From Capsaspora owczarzaki ATCC 30864 (taxonomy: Eukaryota; Opisthokonta; Filasterea), in the NCBI RefSeq assembly GCF_000151315.2, contig NW_011887292.1:909534-973533 (forward strand): a stretch of 64,000 nt of DNA. The letters are read 5' to 3'. The notes under the pieces were generated by a model. It was not told the DNA's origin. It searched no databases and saw nothing but the letters and a program-made list of their open reading frames with translations. This document shows positions 46,291 through 57,600 of this stretch, piece by piece. The position numbers and the translations under genes are program-made. Position 1 is the first letter of the stretch. Each line of letters opens with the position of its first letter.

Positions 46291-48498
46291 TTAGCCCTTG
46301 TGCTCGACGACGGTGGTGATCATTCGGTTGGCCTTGGGGTCCCAGACGGACTTGAGCTGCTCGGGAAGGGCAAACTCGCGGAACTCACCGCCAGCGTCAA
46401 CGGGGGCGAGGACGTTCATCTCAGAGCTCTTGGACGAGACAATCTCGGCCTCGAGCGAGTCCTTGGACAGGTAGATCTGGGCACCGTCGGTCTTGTCGAC
46501 GAGGATGGTGTGGACAGCGCCGAGGACCTGGACCTGGATCGACTGGCAGTTGACCAGCTCGAACGAGGCGAGGCACGAGTCAAAGACAAAGGCGCACTTC
46601 TTGCACGAGTCGACGGTGATGGCGTTGACCTTGCCCTTGATCTGGATGGTGGAGCCGACGCACTTGTACACGTACACGGTCTGCTTGGTGTTTGTGTCCG
46701 AGAGGACAATGTCCTTGTTGTTGACGTGGTTCTCAACAACCCACTTCTTGGCCTCGAGCTCGGTCTTGGGCGGGCCGGTGGGGGCGCCAGAAGCAGCCTT
46801 GGCAGAAGAAGCAGCGGGGGCCTTGGCCTCGGCGGCGGGGACGACCGACGATGCGCGCAGCTCGGGGTTCTTGTGGGTCATCTGCGACTTGTCGACCTTC
46901 TTGAGGCCCGAGGTGATGTCACCACCCTTGTTCAGCTCGCTGAACAGGCCGCCACCGAGGGCAGGCTTGGCAGGGGCAGCAGCAGCAGCAGCAGCAGCAG
47001 CAGGGGCGGCGGCGGGCTTGGCAGCGGCGGGGGCGGCAGCAGGGGCAGCGGCGGCAGCGGGAGCGGCAGCAGTGCCACCGTTGGCATTCCAGGTCAGGCC
47101 GGTGGTGTGCGCCTTCTTGACGTAGGCCTGGAGATCCTTGAGGGCGGCAACCCATGCGCGGGCCCACTCGACCTGCTTGGGCTGGGTCTCCTTGAAGTCC
47201 TTGAGAACGCGGTTGGTGTAGAACTGCGCAGCGTTGATCATCTCCTCAATGTACGGGACGGGCTTGGGCTCGACGGCGACCCAGCCGACAGCGGGCAGAC
47301 CCTCCGAGATGGCCGAGAGCTGGTTGAAGTCCTTGCTCTTGCGGTTGGCCTCGCGGTACTCGGAAGCCGACGCGATGGCGCCAGAAATGTTCTTGAAGAT
47401 GGCAGCGAGGTCGCTGGGCTTCTTGGACGACGCGGCCACCTGGAGCACAGCGCGGAGCTCGTTGAACGCAACCTGCGCCTTGTCAGCCTGGGTCTTGACC
47501 TCGCCGCCGATCTCGGCCGAGAGGGCGAAGAAGGTCTTGAGGTTGGCCGAGGCGACCTAAGTTTGGGCGAGGGAGAGGGTCAGGGTCAGGGTGAGAGTGA
47601 TGATGACTTTGAATTGAATTGAAAATTTGTTTGAAAAAAAAATAAATAAAAAAAAAAAAATAAAAAAGAATTCCGAAAAATTGGCATTTTGTTTGTCGCT
47701 GAAAAAGGAAGGAAAAAAAAAAAAAAAAAAGGAACGGCAAAGATTGAAGAAGCCGAGCGTGAAAGATGAACGAGGAGGCAGGCGGGAGCAGCGACGACGC
47801 CGAGCACACAAAGGCAGGAGGAAGACGAAGACGAAGACGACGACGGCAGATGCAAATCGTTGGCCATCAAAGAGAAGCAAACGAAGGAAGCAATACGAAA
47901 AAAAAAAAAAAAAAGCACAGATCGTACGCAAAATAACATAAAAAAAATACCATGACCGAAGCTCGAGTCGATCGAACAGAGGTCGAGGATGAGAAAAAAG
48001 CAGACCCAGGCAAGAGTATGCTTGAGAGCATACGAACAGTACGAAGAAGACGTTTCAGCCAAAGATGGAGCAGGGAAAGAAAGAGGGGAAAGGAAAATGT
48101 ACAAAAAACGCAAACAACCAAGCAAAAAGCTGGTTGTTTCAATTTGACCCCCAATGGTTTGACCCCGCTTTGACCATCGCGAGGATGCACACACATACAC
48201 ACACACATAGAAACACACACGCTTCAAAGCAAGCAAAAAAGCGTGTGGCACGACGACGCAATCCACCCTCATGCACACACGAAAACCACAAGCAGAAAAA
48301 AAAAAAAAAAAAAAGAGAAACGTTTTGTTTTTTGGTTTTTACCTCCTCATCGTACGCCTCGACGAACTTGGAGCTACCAGCGCCACCGGCAGCAGCAGCG
48401 GGGGCAGAGCCGGAAGCAGCAGCGGCGCCGCCAAAGCCCTCAAGACGAGTGACGGCCTTCTCAAGGCGGGTGACGAGGTTGGCAAGATCTGCAGACAT
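46291..48498 (-). CDS. CAP1: adenylyl cyclase-associated protein (CAP / Srv2)
   Basis: Actin-monomer recycling protein acting with cofilin. Exon 1 (48343-48498) encodes the oligomerising N-terminus MSADLANLVTRLEKAVTRLE, then GSSKFVEAYDEE. After a 786-bp intron, exon 2 (46291-47556) gives the helical folded domain (GLPAVGWVAVEPKPVPYIEE, TNRVLKDFKETQPKQVEWAR), a linker, a WH2-like segment (GGLFSELNKGGDITSGLKKV, then HKNPELRAS) and the C-terminal CARP beta-helix (KWVVENHVNNKDIVL, DSCKKCAFVFDSCLASFELV, AQIYLSKDS). In most CAPs the linker carries polyproline for profilin binding; here it is Ala/Pro alternation (AAPAAAAAPAAAPAAAKP) with no run of prolines. Length, about 470 residues, is normal. The gene is divergent from ACSBG, 229 bp between start codons. 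Confidence 0.95.
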
Positions 48499-48727
48499 TT
48501 GTGTTTGGTTTTGTTGTTTGGAGACTGAGTTTTCAATTTTCAATGTCAAGTTCCTTGCTTTTCCTCGATTACTTTTATGAAAAAGAGCTGGCAAGAAGAA
48601 GAAGAAGGCGATTTCATTCATCTACATTGAAATCCAATCCATCCCTTTTTTTTGCTTTGAATTTTGCATCAAAGTAGTCTTTTTTTTTTTTTTTCTTCAG
48701 TTTCCCATCCTTTCGCTCAACTTTACC
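48499..48727. promoter_or_regulatory. short bidirectional promoter CAP / ACSBG
   Basis: Only 229 bp separate the two divergent start codons, so the promoter elements and both leaders must share this space. No named element was recognised. Confidence 0.5.
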
Positions 48728-51693
48728 ATGGCATCGGGCAGCACGACTTCGTCCAAGCACTGGACCGTCGCAGCAGACGGCGAAGTGCGTCTGAAGCAGA
48801 CCCTCGAGGGCATGGGCTCCACGGCCCCGCTCACCGTGTTCGAGGTCAGTCCGTTTGTGTGCTTCTGTCAGCTGTTGTCAGTGTGACCCAAGCGAGAGAG
48901 AGAGATGGTCCATTTTATTATTATTATTATTTATTATTTAGTATTATTTTGCTTTTCTTTGCGCTTTTCTTCGCTCCTCCGTCGATTTCAACGCGACATC
49001 ACTTGTTGATTTTCATTGCACTTTCTTTCATCACGCGCATGCTCGTCGTGCCAGACTGCAGCGAAGCCCGCGCAGCCGAGCGTCGAAGTCCGATGCATTG
49101 ATTCGCCTTTTTTAATTTGATGTATTTTTTTTTTTTTTTTTTACTGATGATTTGAACTGGTTTTTTCCATACATCCTGTTTGGTTGCTGAGGGTCAAAGA
49201 CAGGGGGAGTGGAGTGGGGTTGGGGGAACTGAGAGACTAACTGCAAAGTGCATATTTGAAAAAGAGGAAATACGGCAGACGGATGGAGCAGAGGCAGTGA
49301 ATGACAAGGCGAAAATGCGCCGTTCTCAAAAGCAAACTGTCAACGAACACAAGTGGAAGCAGCAGTATTGACGTCCAACTCGGAGATGACAAACTCCACG
49401 AAGATTATTTACAACAAGTCGCTTGGTTTACATTTGGTAGACAAGTGGGGAGGGGGTGTTGAAGAGGAAATGGGGGAGGGAGAGGGAGTGAATCGTTGCC
49501 AATACCGTTGTTTTCCGTTTCGCTCAATGGCTTGCACAGTTCGTTCACCCATGCCCCCTGCACCACCACCACCACCACCCCCAAATTAAGCCAGCCACGT
49601 TTCAGCAGCAGTGGCTGGATTTGTGTGCAGATGTGCCGTGTTTTTGTTGTTGAAATGCCGTTTCGTACTTTGCACACCGAAAAACGTTTCGACAAATCGG
49701 GCAGCAACGTGATCCCCTTCCGTCAACCCGATGGCTGTTTGTCGTTTTTGGACTGTTTCTGGGTCTCAAAGACTCAAGAAGACCGCCCCAACAAGTACCA
49801 CAATTGTGGATCTCGTCGCTCATTTCTTTTGCTTTTGTGCTTTTGGATTTCTCGCAGGTCTTCAAACGCACTGTCGACAAGTACCCCAAGAAGGACGCGC
49901 TCAAGGTCCAGCGCGGTGGCGGCTGGAAGACTTGGACGTGGCACATGTACTATGCGGACGTGTGCGCTGCCGCCAAGTCGATGATTGTTCTGGGTCTGCA
50001 GCCCTACCATGCCGTGGGCATTCTTGGCTTCAACTCGCCCGAGTGGTTTATTGCCGATCTGGCTGCCATCATTGCAGGCGGCTTTGCTGCCGGCATCTAC
50101 ACGACAAACTCGCCCGAGGCGTGCCACTATGTTGCCGAGCACTCGCGCGCCAACATCATCGTGGTCGAGGACGACCGTCAGCTGCAGAAGATTCTCGCCG
50201 TGCGCGACCGTCTCCCCAACCTCAAGGCCATCGTCCAGTACACTGGCACGGTGTCGAGCGACCTCAAGAAGAAGAACGTGTACGAGTGGGCCGACTTTAT
50301 GCAGCTCGGCCGCGACATTCCAGACTTTGAGGTCCAGTGGCGCATCCAGGCGCTCAAGCCCAACCAGTGCGCCACGCTGATCTACACGTCTGGCACCACC
50401 GGCAACCCCAAGGCCGTCATGATCTCGCACGACAACATGACCTGGACCGCGCAGACCTGCATCAACATTCTCAAGGTTGTGCCCGAGGACGAGCTCATCA
50501 GCTACCTGCCTCTCTCGCACGTTGCTGCCCAGATGATTGACATCCATGCTCCGCTCGCCACCGGTCTCACTGTCTGGTTTGCCCAGCCCGACGCTCTCAA
50601 GGGAGGCCTGGTCAACACGCTGCGCGAGGTCCGCCCGACCGTCTTCCTCGGCGTCCCGCGCGTCTGGGAAAAGATGCAGGAGAAGATGCTGGCCATCGGC
50701 AAGCAGACCACTGGCCTGAAGAAGACGATTGCCACCTGGGCCAAGAGCATTGGTCTGGAGGGCAATCTTTCGCTCCAGAACGGCCGCGACGTGCCGTGGG
50801 GCTGGTCGATTGCCAACGGCCTGGTCTTCTCCAAGATCCGCGAGGCGCTTGGCCTCGACCGTTGCCGCATCCAGGCGACCGCCGCCGCGCCCATCACGCG
50901 CGAGACCCTCGAGTACTTTTTGTCGCTCAACATTCCCGTGTACGAGATTTACGGCATGTCCGAGTGCTCGGGCCCCCAGACGGTCTCCTTGCCCGAGACG
51001 TACCGCACGGGCTCGTGCGGCCCGTCCGTCCCCGGCACGGAGCTGCGCATCATGAACCCGGACAAGGACGGCAACGGCGAGATTTGCTTCCGCGGCCGAC
51101 ACGTCTTCATGGGCTACCTCTTTGACGAGGCCAAGACCCGCGAGGCGATTGACGACGACGGCTGGCTCCACTCCGGTGACATTGGCCGTGTCGACAGCCA
51201 GGGCCTTCTGTACATTACTGGCCGCCTGAAGGAGCTGCTCATCACCGCTGGTGGCGAGAACGTTGCGCCCGTCCCCATCGAAAACACCGTCAAGGAGAAC
51301 CTGCCGTTCATCTCCAACTGCATTCTCATTGGCGACAAGCGCAAGTTCCTCACCATGCTCCTGACCCTCCGCTGCGAGCTTGACGACGAGGGTGCGCCCA
51401 CCGAGCGTCTGTCCGAGCTCACTCTGCACGACACGCGCAAGCTTGGCTGCAACTCCACCCTTGTGGCCGAGGCAATTCTGGATCCCAACATTCGCGCTGA
51501 AATCCAGCGCGGCATTGACCGGGCCAACCACAAGGCCGTCTCGGCCGCTCAGCGCATTCAAAAGTGGGAGCTGATCGCCGGCGACTTTAGCATTCCCGGA
51601 GGCGAGCTTGGTCCTACTCTCAAGCTCAAGCGCCCACAAGTCGTGAGCAAGTATGCCGAGGTGATTGAGCGCTTCTACCATGGCACTGAATAA
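48728..51693 (+). CDS. ACSBG: long-chain acyl-CoA synthetase, bubblegum (ACSBG) type
   Basis: Activates long- and very-long-chain fatty acids to acyl-CoA through an acyl-AMP intermediate. Exon 1 (48728-48844) reads MASGSTTSSKHWTVAADGEV, then LTVFE. Exon 2 (49858-51693) starts VFKRTVDKYPKKDALKV. The AMP-binding signature YTSGTTGNPKAVMISHDNM, the VYEIYGMSECSGPQTVSLP block, GWLHSGDIGRVDSQGLLYI and GRLKELLITAGGENVAPVPI are intact. The bubblegum-class C-terminus is seen in GELGPTLKLKRPQVV. No transmembrane or PTS1 signal is seen; the last residues are HGTE. The 1,013-bp intron is unusually long for this window. AATAAA at 51841-51846 is the likely poly(A) signal. ACBP nearby would bind its product, but the two are not adjacent. 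Confidence 0.95.
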
Positions 51694-52160
51694 CGAGATG
51701 AATGAATCGGCGAAACACAAGACAAAAAAGAATTATTGTTTTTGGCCATTTTGTTTGTCCCTCCCACCTCTCGCCACTCTCCTCTGGTTGAGGGGTCGAA
51801 TGTTTTTTTTTGCTCATGTTGTTTGCAAGTTTTGAAATGAAATAAAGCATGTGTCGTTCAGCGTATCAGAATTGCGATGAACAATTGTTTACCCGCACGT
51901 TCCCCGCTTCGTACAGGAAAACGAAAAAAAAAACCCTCCGGACCAATGAATGTTCCGAATCCTCACGTTGAGCACCTTGCCAGCTGTTGTCCATCTGCCG
52001 TCAACAGCGTCAATCCAATCGACCTGAAAATGTGATTGATGCCATTTCCGGGTTTTGCGTCAAATTCACTTTTTGTTTTTGTTTTCTTTTTTTCTTTTTT
52101 TGATTGTTTTTCACTTGATTTTTGTTCTTTTTCTTGATCTCCGACAAGACAGCACACAAA
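51694..52160 (+). other. intergenic region ACSBG / AGMO
   Basis: No gene is seen. It holds AATAAA at 51841-51846, then a T-rich leader before the AGMO start. Confidence 0.55.
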
Positions 52161-52179
52161 ATGGCAGCAGAAGCTGTTG

Positions 52180-52210
<31 letters not shown>

Positions 52211-54345
52211 TGCGTCAACTGCAGCATCGGCCGAATCCGTCGTCGACACACTCGTGCGCAATGCGAGCGGCATCGGGCTGCAGTACAGCGTCACCGATCC
52301 CCCGCCTCTGCTTGTCGGATTGGGCTGGATGTTCTACATTGTTCCGCCCGCCGACGCGTCCTTCAGCCACATTGAGCAAGTGCCAGACTACATTGCAATG
52401 GCCACGCCGTACTTTCTCACGAGCATTCTGATCGAGCTCATCGTCAGTTTTGCCAAGCATCGCAAATCGTCGCTGCGCATCAACGACTCGCTCAGCTCGC
52501 TCTCGGCGGGAATCTGGTCGCAAGTCACCAAGGCGCTCCTCTACCCCTTCGACATTGCTGCGTACATTTGGTGCTACAATAATTTCTGCGTTTACGAGCT
52601 GCCATGGGATTCGCCATACACCTGGTGGTTTGGCATGCTCGGCGTGGATTTCGCCTACTATTGGCTGCATCGCGCTGCTCATGGTGAGTCTCTGTGTGTG
52701 TGTGTGTTTTTTTTTTGTTTTGTTGTTGTTGATGAAATTCGCAATCAAATTGCATGGGCCGTGGTGGCACACACCGGACACAACAAAAGAAAAAATCAAG
52801 CAAAACAAACAAAAAAAAAACTTGGAAACGGACAATTCTTTCGCGGTTGGTTTTGGACTTGTGGCCGATTTGGACTTGTGGCCGACACGCTCACATAAAA
52901 AACTTGTCTCAAATTGCATTGCAACCAGAAATCAACCTGCTGTGGGCAGGTCACGAGTACAACCTCACCACAGCTCTTCGTCAAGGAGTGTTGCAAGGTC
53001 CGACCGTGTTTTGCTTCTACCTTCCGTTGGCGTTGGTCTTGCCACCGCCTATTCTTGCAGTGCATAAGCACTTTAACGTGAGTCAACCATTTGTCACTGC
53101 TAGAGACTACGAGATGGGATTTTATTGCACATGCTTGCTCTCGCTCTCGTTCGTTCTCACGAGATTGGTTTTGTGTGCCGATTCTCTCGTCCGATTCAAC
53201 AGACCTTGTATCAGTTCTGGATTCATACGCAAGTAAGGGGAGAATCAATTCGCTTCTCATTTTGAGCTTTTGCTACGGCCATTCGAGCACGATAGACTCA
53301 AATTTGACCATCACCGCTCCCCTCTCGCTTCATGTCGTGCCAATGTTGCACAGATGATCAAGAGTCTCGGCCCCCTGGAATGGATCTTGAACACACCTTC
53401 CCATCACGCAGTCCATCACGGCCGTAACCGCTACTGCATTGACAAAAACTATGGTAAAGTGTTTGAACTTGGCACGCTCTCCCAACTAACGTTTGGATTT
53501 TGCGTTCGTTGCGTGCTTTCGCACTTCCTGCCGCTCATCGCTCACCGCTCACCTCTTGCACAGGAGGCACCTTGATCATCTGGGATCGCCTCTTTGGCAC
53601 GTTCCAGGCTGAGGCAGACCCGATTGTGTTTGGCGTGACGCATCCGTTGTCGACATGGGATCCAGTGTACACACAGTTTGCTCACATACGGCACATCTTC
53701 CGCAAGGCGTGGGCGATTCAAGGATGGCGCAACAAACTCGCCGTCTTCTTCTACGGCCCGGGATGGGACATCGGCAAGGCGAGAACCGGAGACTTGAACG
53801 ACATTCCTGACGTGCGGGCTCCGTGGCCAAAGTACGATCGATCGCTCTCGGCAGTCATGGCAGGCTATGTGTTTGTCCACTTCCTGTTGCTGGTGGTCGC
53901 GTTGCAGCTCCTGACCTCAAACCTCCTCGCATACCCAGTGATGGTGTTGCTCGCGCTGTACATGCTCACGACGCTCAGCTCGTTTGGCGCGCTGCTCGAC
54001 CACAAGCCGATGGCCAACGGGCTTGAGCTCGGCCGCATCCTTTCCGTGCTCGTGCTCGACACTGCAATCCGCGGCTACTTGGGACGCGACACACACGCCT
54101 TTTTCTGGTTGCCCCGCGCCCAGGTCTCCGACACTGTCCAATTTCAACTCGAGGTGCTCTGGACGATTCTGCTCGCCTCGGCCGGCTTCATGGTGATTCA
54201 GATGGCGGTTTCTCCTTCCAACGCGAGCTTGACTGACAAGCAACAAGCCAAGCTGCGCGAAGAAGCGCCCGTCCCTTCCACCTCCAGCACCACGCCGACG
54301 CCACTCGGTGCAAGACGCAGTCAACGGACGTTGTCATCTCGCTAA
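52161..54345 (+). CDS. AGMO: alkylglycerol monooxygenase-like protein (AGMO/TMEM195), second histidine box missing
   Basis: AGMO is a tetrahydrobiopterin-dependent ER di-iron membrane enzyme that cleaves ether lipids. Exons: 52161-52683, 52929-53077, then two short ones (TLYQFWIHTQ; GPLEWILNTPSHHAVHHGRN) and a last one from about 53566 to 54345. The first His box is seen in YYWLHRAAHE and the third in PSHHAVHHGRNRYCIDKNY. GTLIIWDRLFGTFQAE, VFGVTHPL and FYGPGWDIG match AGMO closely. The expected second box (animal WAGHQ-x-HHSSEDYNL) reads WAGHEYNL at about 52943-52966, seven residues short, so two iron-ligand histidines are absent from the assembled exon. Several membrane helices flank the core. 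If the loss is real the protein should not be a normal hydroxylase. Confidence 0.9.
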
Positions 54346-54659
54346 ACGAGGTGTGTGCGTGTGTGTGTGTGCCTGGTATTGAACAGTATCGTGATACATT
54401 GAAAAAGGCGACAAATGTCATATTAAATGGCTCGTGTAATAGATCTTGTATCAAACAATCACTCCAACAACAACTAGGAGGTGACAAGCGGCTGTCGGAG
54501 GACGACAGCCACATCAACATCACTACAAACACCAACCATCAAGCAAAGGAAGAAGCACAGAAACTGGTTTGGTTAAAACGACATGAAAAAAAAAAAAGAG
54601 AAAAAGAAATAATGGGGAAAAAAAGAAAGAAAGGTTTCTAACCCGGAAGCGGGAGCGCT
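54346..54659. other. convergent 3' region AGMO / LamG protein
   Basis: No gene is seen. It contains a (GT)n stretch near 54352-54371 and A-rich sequence at 54580-54640. Confidence 0.55.
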
Positions 54660-57600
54660 TTAGACGCGGTCGGTAGCGACGGCGCGGTTCTGGCGACGCT
54701 TGACGACGACAACAACGCCGACAGCGACAAAGGCAACGCCGGCAATGGCAAACACGCCAACAAAGCCGTTGCTCGAGCTGGTGACGGCTTCAACCACCTG
54801 GGCAAAGCCGACGGCGCGGCGGGTAGGAGCGCTGCAGCCAAGAGCAACGTTGACCGACGAGTAGACGGAAGCAGCAGTGTACAAGAAGCCGTTGAAGACA
54901 ACGTTGCCAATGCAGCCGTTGAAGCCGTTGGGGTCGCCAAAAGTGTACTGGCCGAGGGCGAGGTGGTTGGTCGTGTTGACGGCAATGGTCGAGCCGATCG
55001 AGTTGCCAGTGACAGCTGCGCCGCCGTCGACGCTGAGCGAGCCAGACTTTTCAAACCACGTGGCAGTCAGAGTGTGCCACTGGCCGTCAAGGTACGTGTT
55101 GCCAGAGCTGGTGATGACAGCAGCGCCAGAGCCGGGGTTGAACTTGAAGACAACGTTGCCAGCGGCGGTGGTCTCGAGGGAAATGAAGTCGGTCGAGATG
55201 CCCTCCTGGTACAGGATGAGACCGGCGGCGGTGGTCTTGAAGTCAACGTTGAGCACGTTCAGAGACGAATCGCTGGGCACGAGGGGGTCGAACACAGCGC
55301 GGGACTGGCCAGAGGTGCCGGCGTTGTCAAAGTTGAAGACGGAGGCGGCGCAAGTGAAGGCAACGACGCGAGTGGAAAGGGCCGACTGGACATAGTCGAG
55401 GATGCCGTCAGTGCCGTCGAGGGAAATGTGCGAGATGCAGCCAGAGTAGGTGTGCGAGACGACAGCCGAGGGCACGGCGGCATCAAAGCCACCAATGTAC
55501 AGGGGGCCAGTGGTGTTGACGGCAACGAGGGCGCCGACAGACGAGCCAACCACGGCGGCGGCAGAGTCGACAACGAGGCTGCCAGACTGGCCGTTGAAGG
55601 TGGCGACGACAGTGTGCTGGGTGTTGTCGTTGAGGGCAGCCTGGGTGGAGGTCAGGACACCAGCGCCCGAGCCGGGGTTCCACTTGAAGACAATGTGGCC
55701 GTTGGCAAGCTCGATCGAGATAAAGTCGGTGGCAATGCCGCCTTGGTACAGAAGGACGGCATCGCGGGCAGTGGTGGAGAACTTGAGCGAGATGGTGTTG
55801 GCAGCAGCCTCGATGGGGGTGAAGGTGGCAAACTTGGCGTACGAGGTAGCGTCAAAGCGGGCAGCGGGGGCGGTGCCGCAAACAAAGCCACGGACGCTCT
55901 TGGCAACGGCAGTGTTAAAGTCAACGGCGCGGTGGTAGATGTCGCTGACGAGCTTGAACGCCGAGACGCAGCCCTCAAACTTGCTGCCGTCGAAAATGCC
56001 AGCCTGGACAGTGAAGCCAGCGGGGAAGTTGCCAATGATGGCGTCGCCGGTGGTGTTGACAGCGACAAGGGCGCCCAGGGAGGAGCCAGAGATCGGGCCA
56101 GCGCCATCAACCGAGAGCCAAGCAACCTTGCCGATCCAGCCAAACTGGACAGTGTGAGCAGCGCCATCGGCGAGGCCAAAGCCCTGGACGAGGGTGCCGT
56201 TGCCAGAGCCAGCGTTCCAGGTCAGCTTGACAGCGCCGTGAACGAGCTGGACGGCAACGTGGTCGACGGAAATGCCGGGCTGGTAGAAGAGCGGGCCGTT
56301 AGCAGAGGCAGCGCGGAAGACAAACTGGACAGCGTTGCCGACGTTCTGGGGATCAATGTTGGGAATGCGGACGAACGACTTGGGGCCAAACCAGGCAGTG
56401 TGCTCGGGGGCGGCGGGGGTGCCAGGGCACGAAAGAGCGACGTTGGGGGCAGCGCCAGTGTCGTAGACAAAGTCACGAGTGTAGGCGAGGGGGGAGACGG
56501 AGAGCTCACGAATGCACAGGTCGGGGTTGGCATAGAAGTCGAGGGCACCAGCGGTGACGATGGAGGGGGTGGGCACGCCGCCGACAAAGAGAGGGGTGTA
56601 GCTGGTGGTGTTGACAGAGATGGTCGAGCCAGAGGACGTGCCAGTGACGGTTTGGCCATCGACGGTGAGGCTGCCAGACTTTTGCAACCAGGAGAGCGTG
56701 ACAGTGTGCCACTGGTTGTCGTCAACGCTCGCGACACCCGAGGTCAGCGTGGCAGCGCCAGAGCCGGGGTTGAACTTGGCCTGAACAAAGCCGTTGAGGA
56801 TTTGGATGCTGACGTAGTCGGTCTGGAGGCCAGATTGGTAGAGGAGGAAGCCATTGTAGGCGGAGGTGCGGAACTCGAACGAGATCGTGTTGGTCTGAAC
56901 GGCATCGTCGTAGAGCGGGACGGTGAACTGGGCGTACGAGTTGACGCCAAAGTGGGCAACCTTGTTGTCGACGCACTCGAGGCTGGCGGGAGCACCAGAG
57001 TACAAGTCGTTGACAAAGTCGATGGCCTTCGAGTAGCCGGAAATGTAGACGTCACGAATGCAGCCGTCAAAGGTGAGCGAGATGAGCGAGCCGGGGAGGC
57101 CAGCAACGTCGGCAGGGATGACGACACCAAGAATCAGGGGGCGGTCAAAGTTGAGCATGCTCAGGGCGCCGGGGGTGGTCAGGTAGGCGACGCTGGTGTC
57201 GTCGACTTGGACGGCAATGTTCTTGCCAGTGATCCAAACCTGAACAGAGTGCCACTTGCCGTCGTTCAGGGAAGTGCCGGTCGCGACAGAGCCAATGCCA
57301 GAGCCGCAGTTGGCGCGGGTGGTGAAGACACCCGAGACGAGCTCAAACGAGAGAAAGTCGGTGCGCGAGCTGCCCTGGAAGGCGAGCAGGCTGTCACCGC
57401 TGACAGTGCGGAACGAGAAGCCAAAGTACGAAAGGTCGTTCTTGTAGACCTGGATGGTGGGGAGGCGGGCGACAGCGTTCGTGTCGAAATAGGCAATCGT
57501 GCTCGAGCCAGTGTCACCGCAGGCGCCAAGGGTGAAGGTGCCAGAGGCGTCGGCAAAGTGGCGGCTGGTCATGGCGAAGGGGACAAAGACGCGGCGAATG

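Noticed and set aside
46300-47622. 440-residue open frame on the + strand
   Set aside because: It is antisense to CAP; no family resemblance, whereas CAP motifs are unambiguous on the other strand.
52740-52800. WAVVAHTGHNK text in AGMO intron 1 as a relic of the missing His box
   Set aside because: Spacing and residues do not fit HxxHHSSE, and no splice sites would include it.
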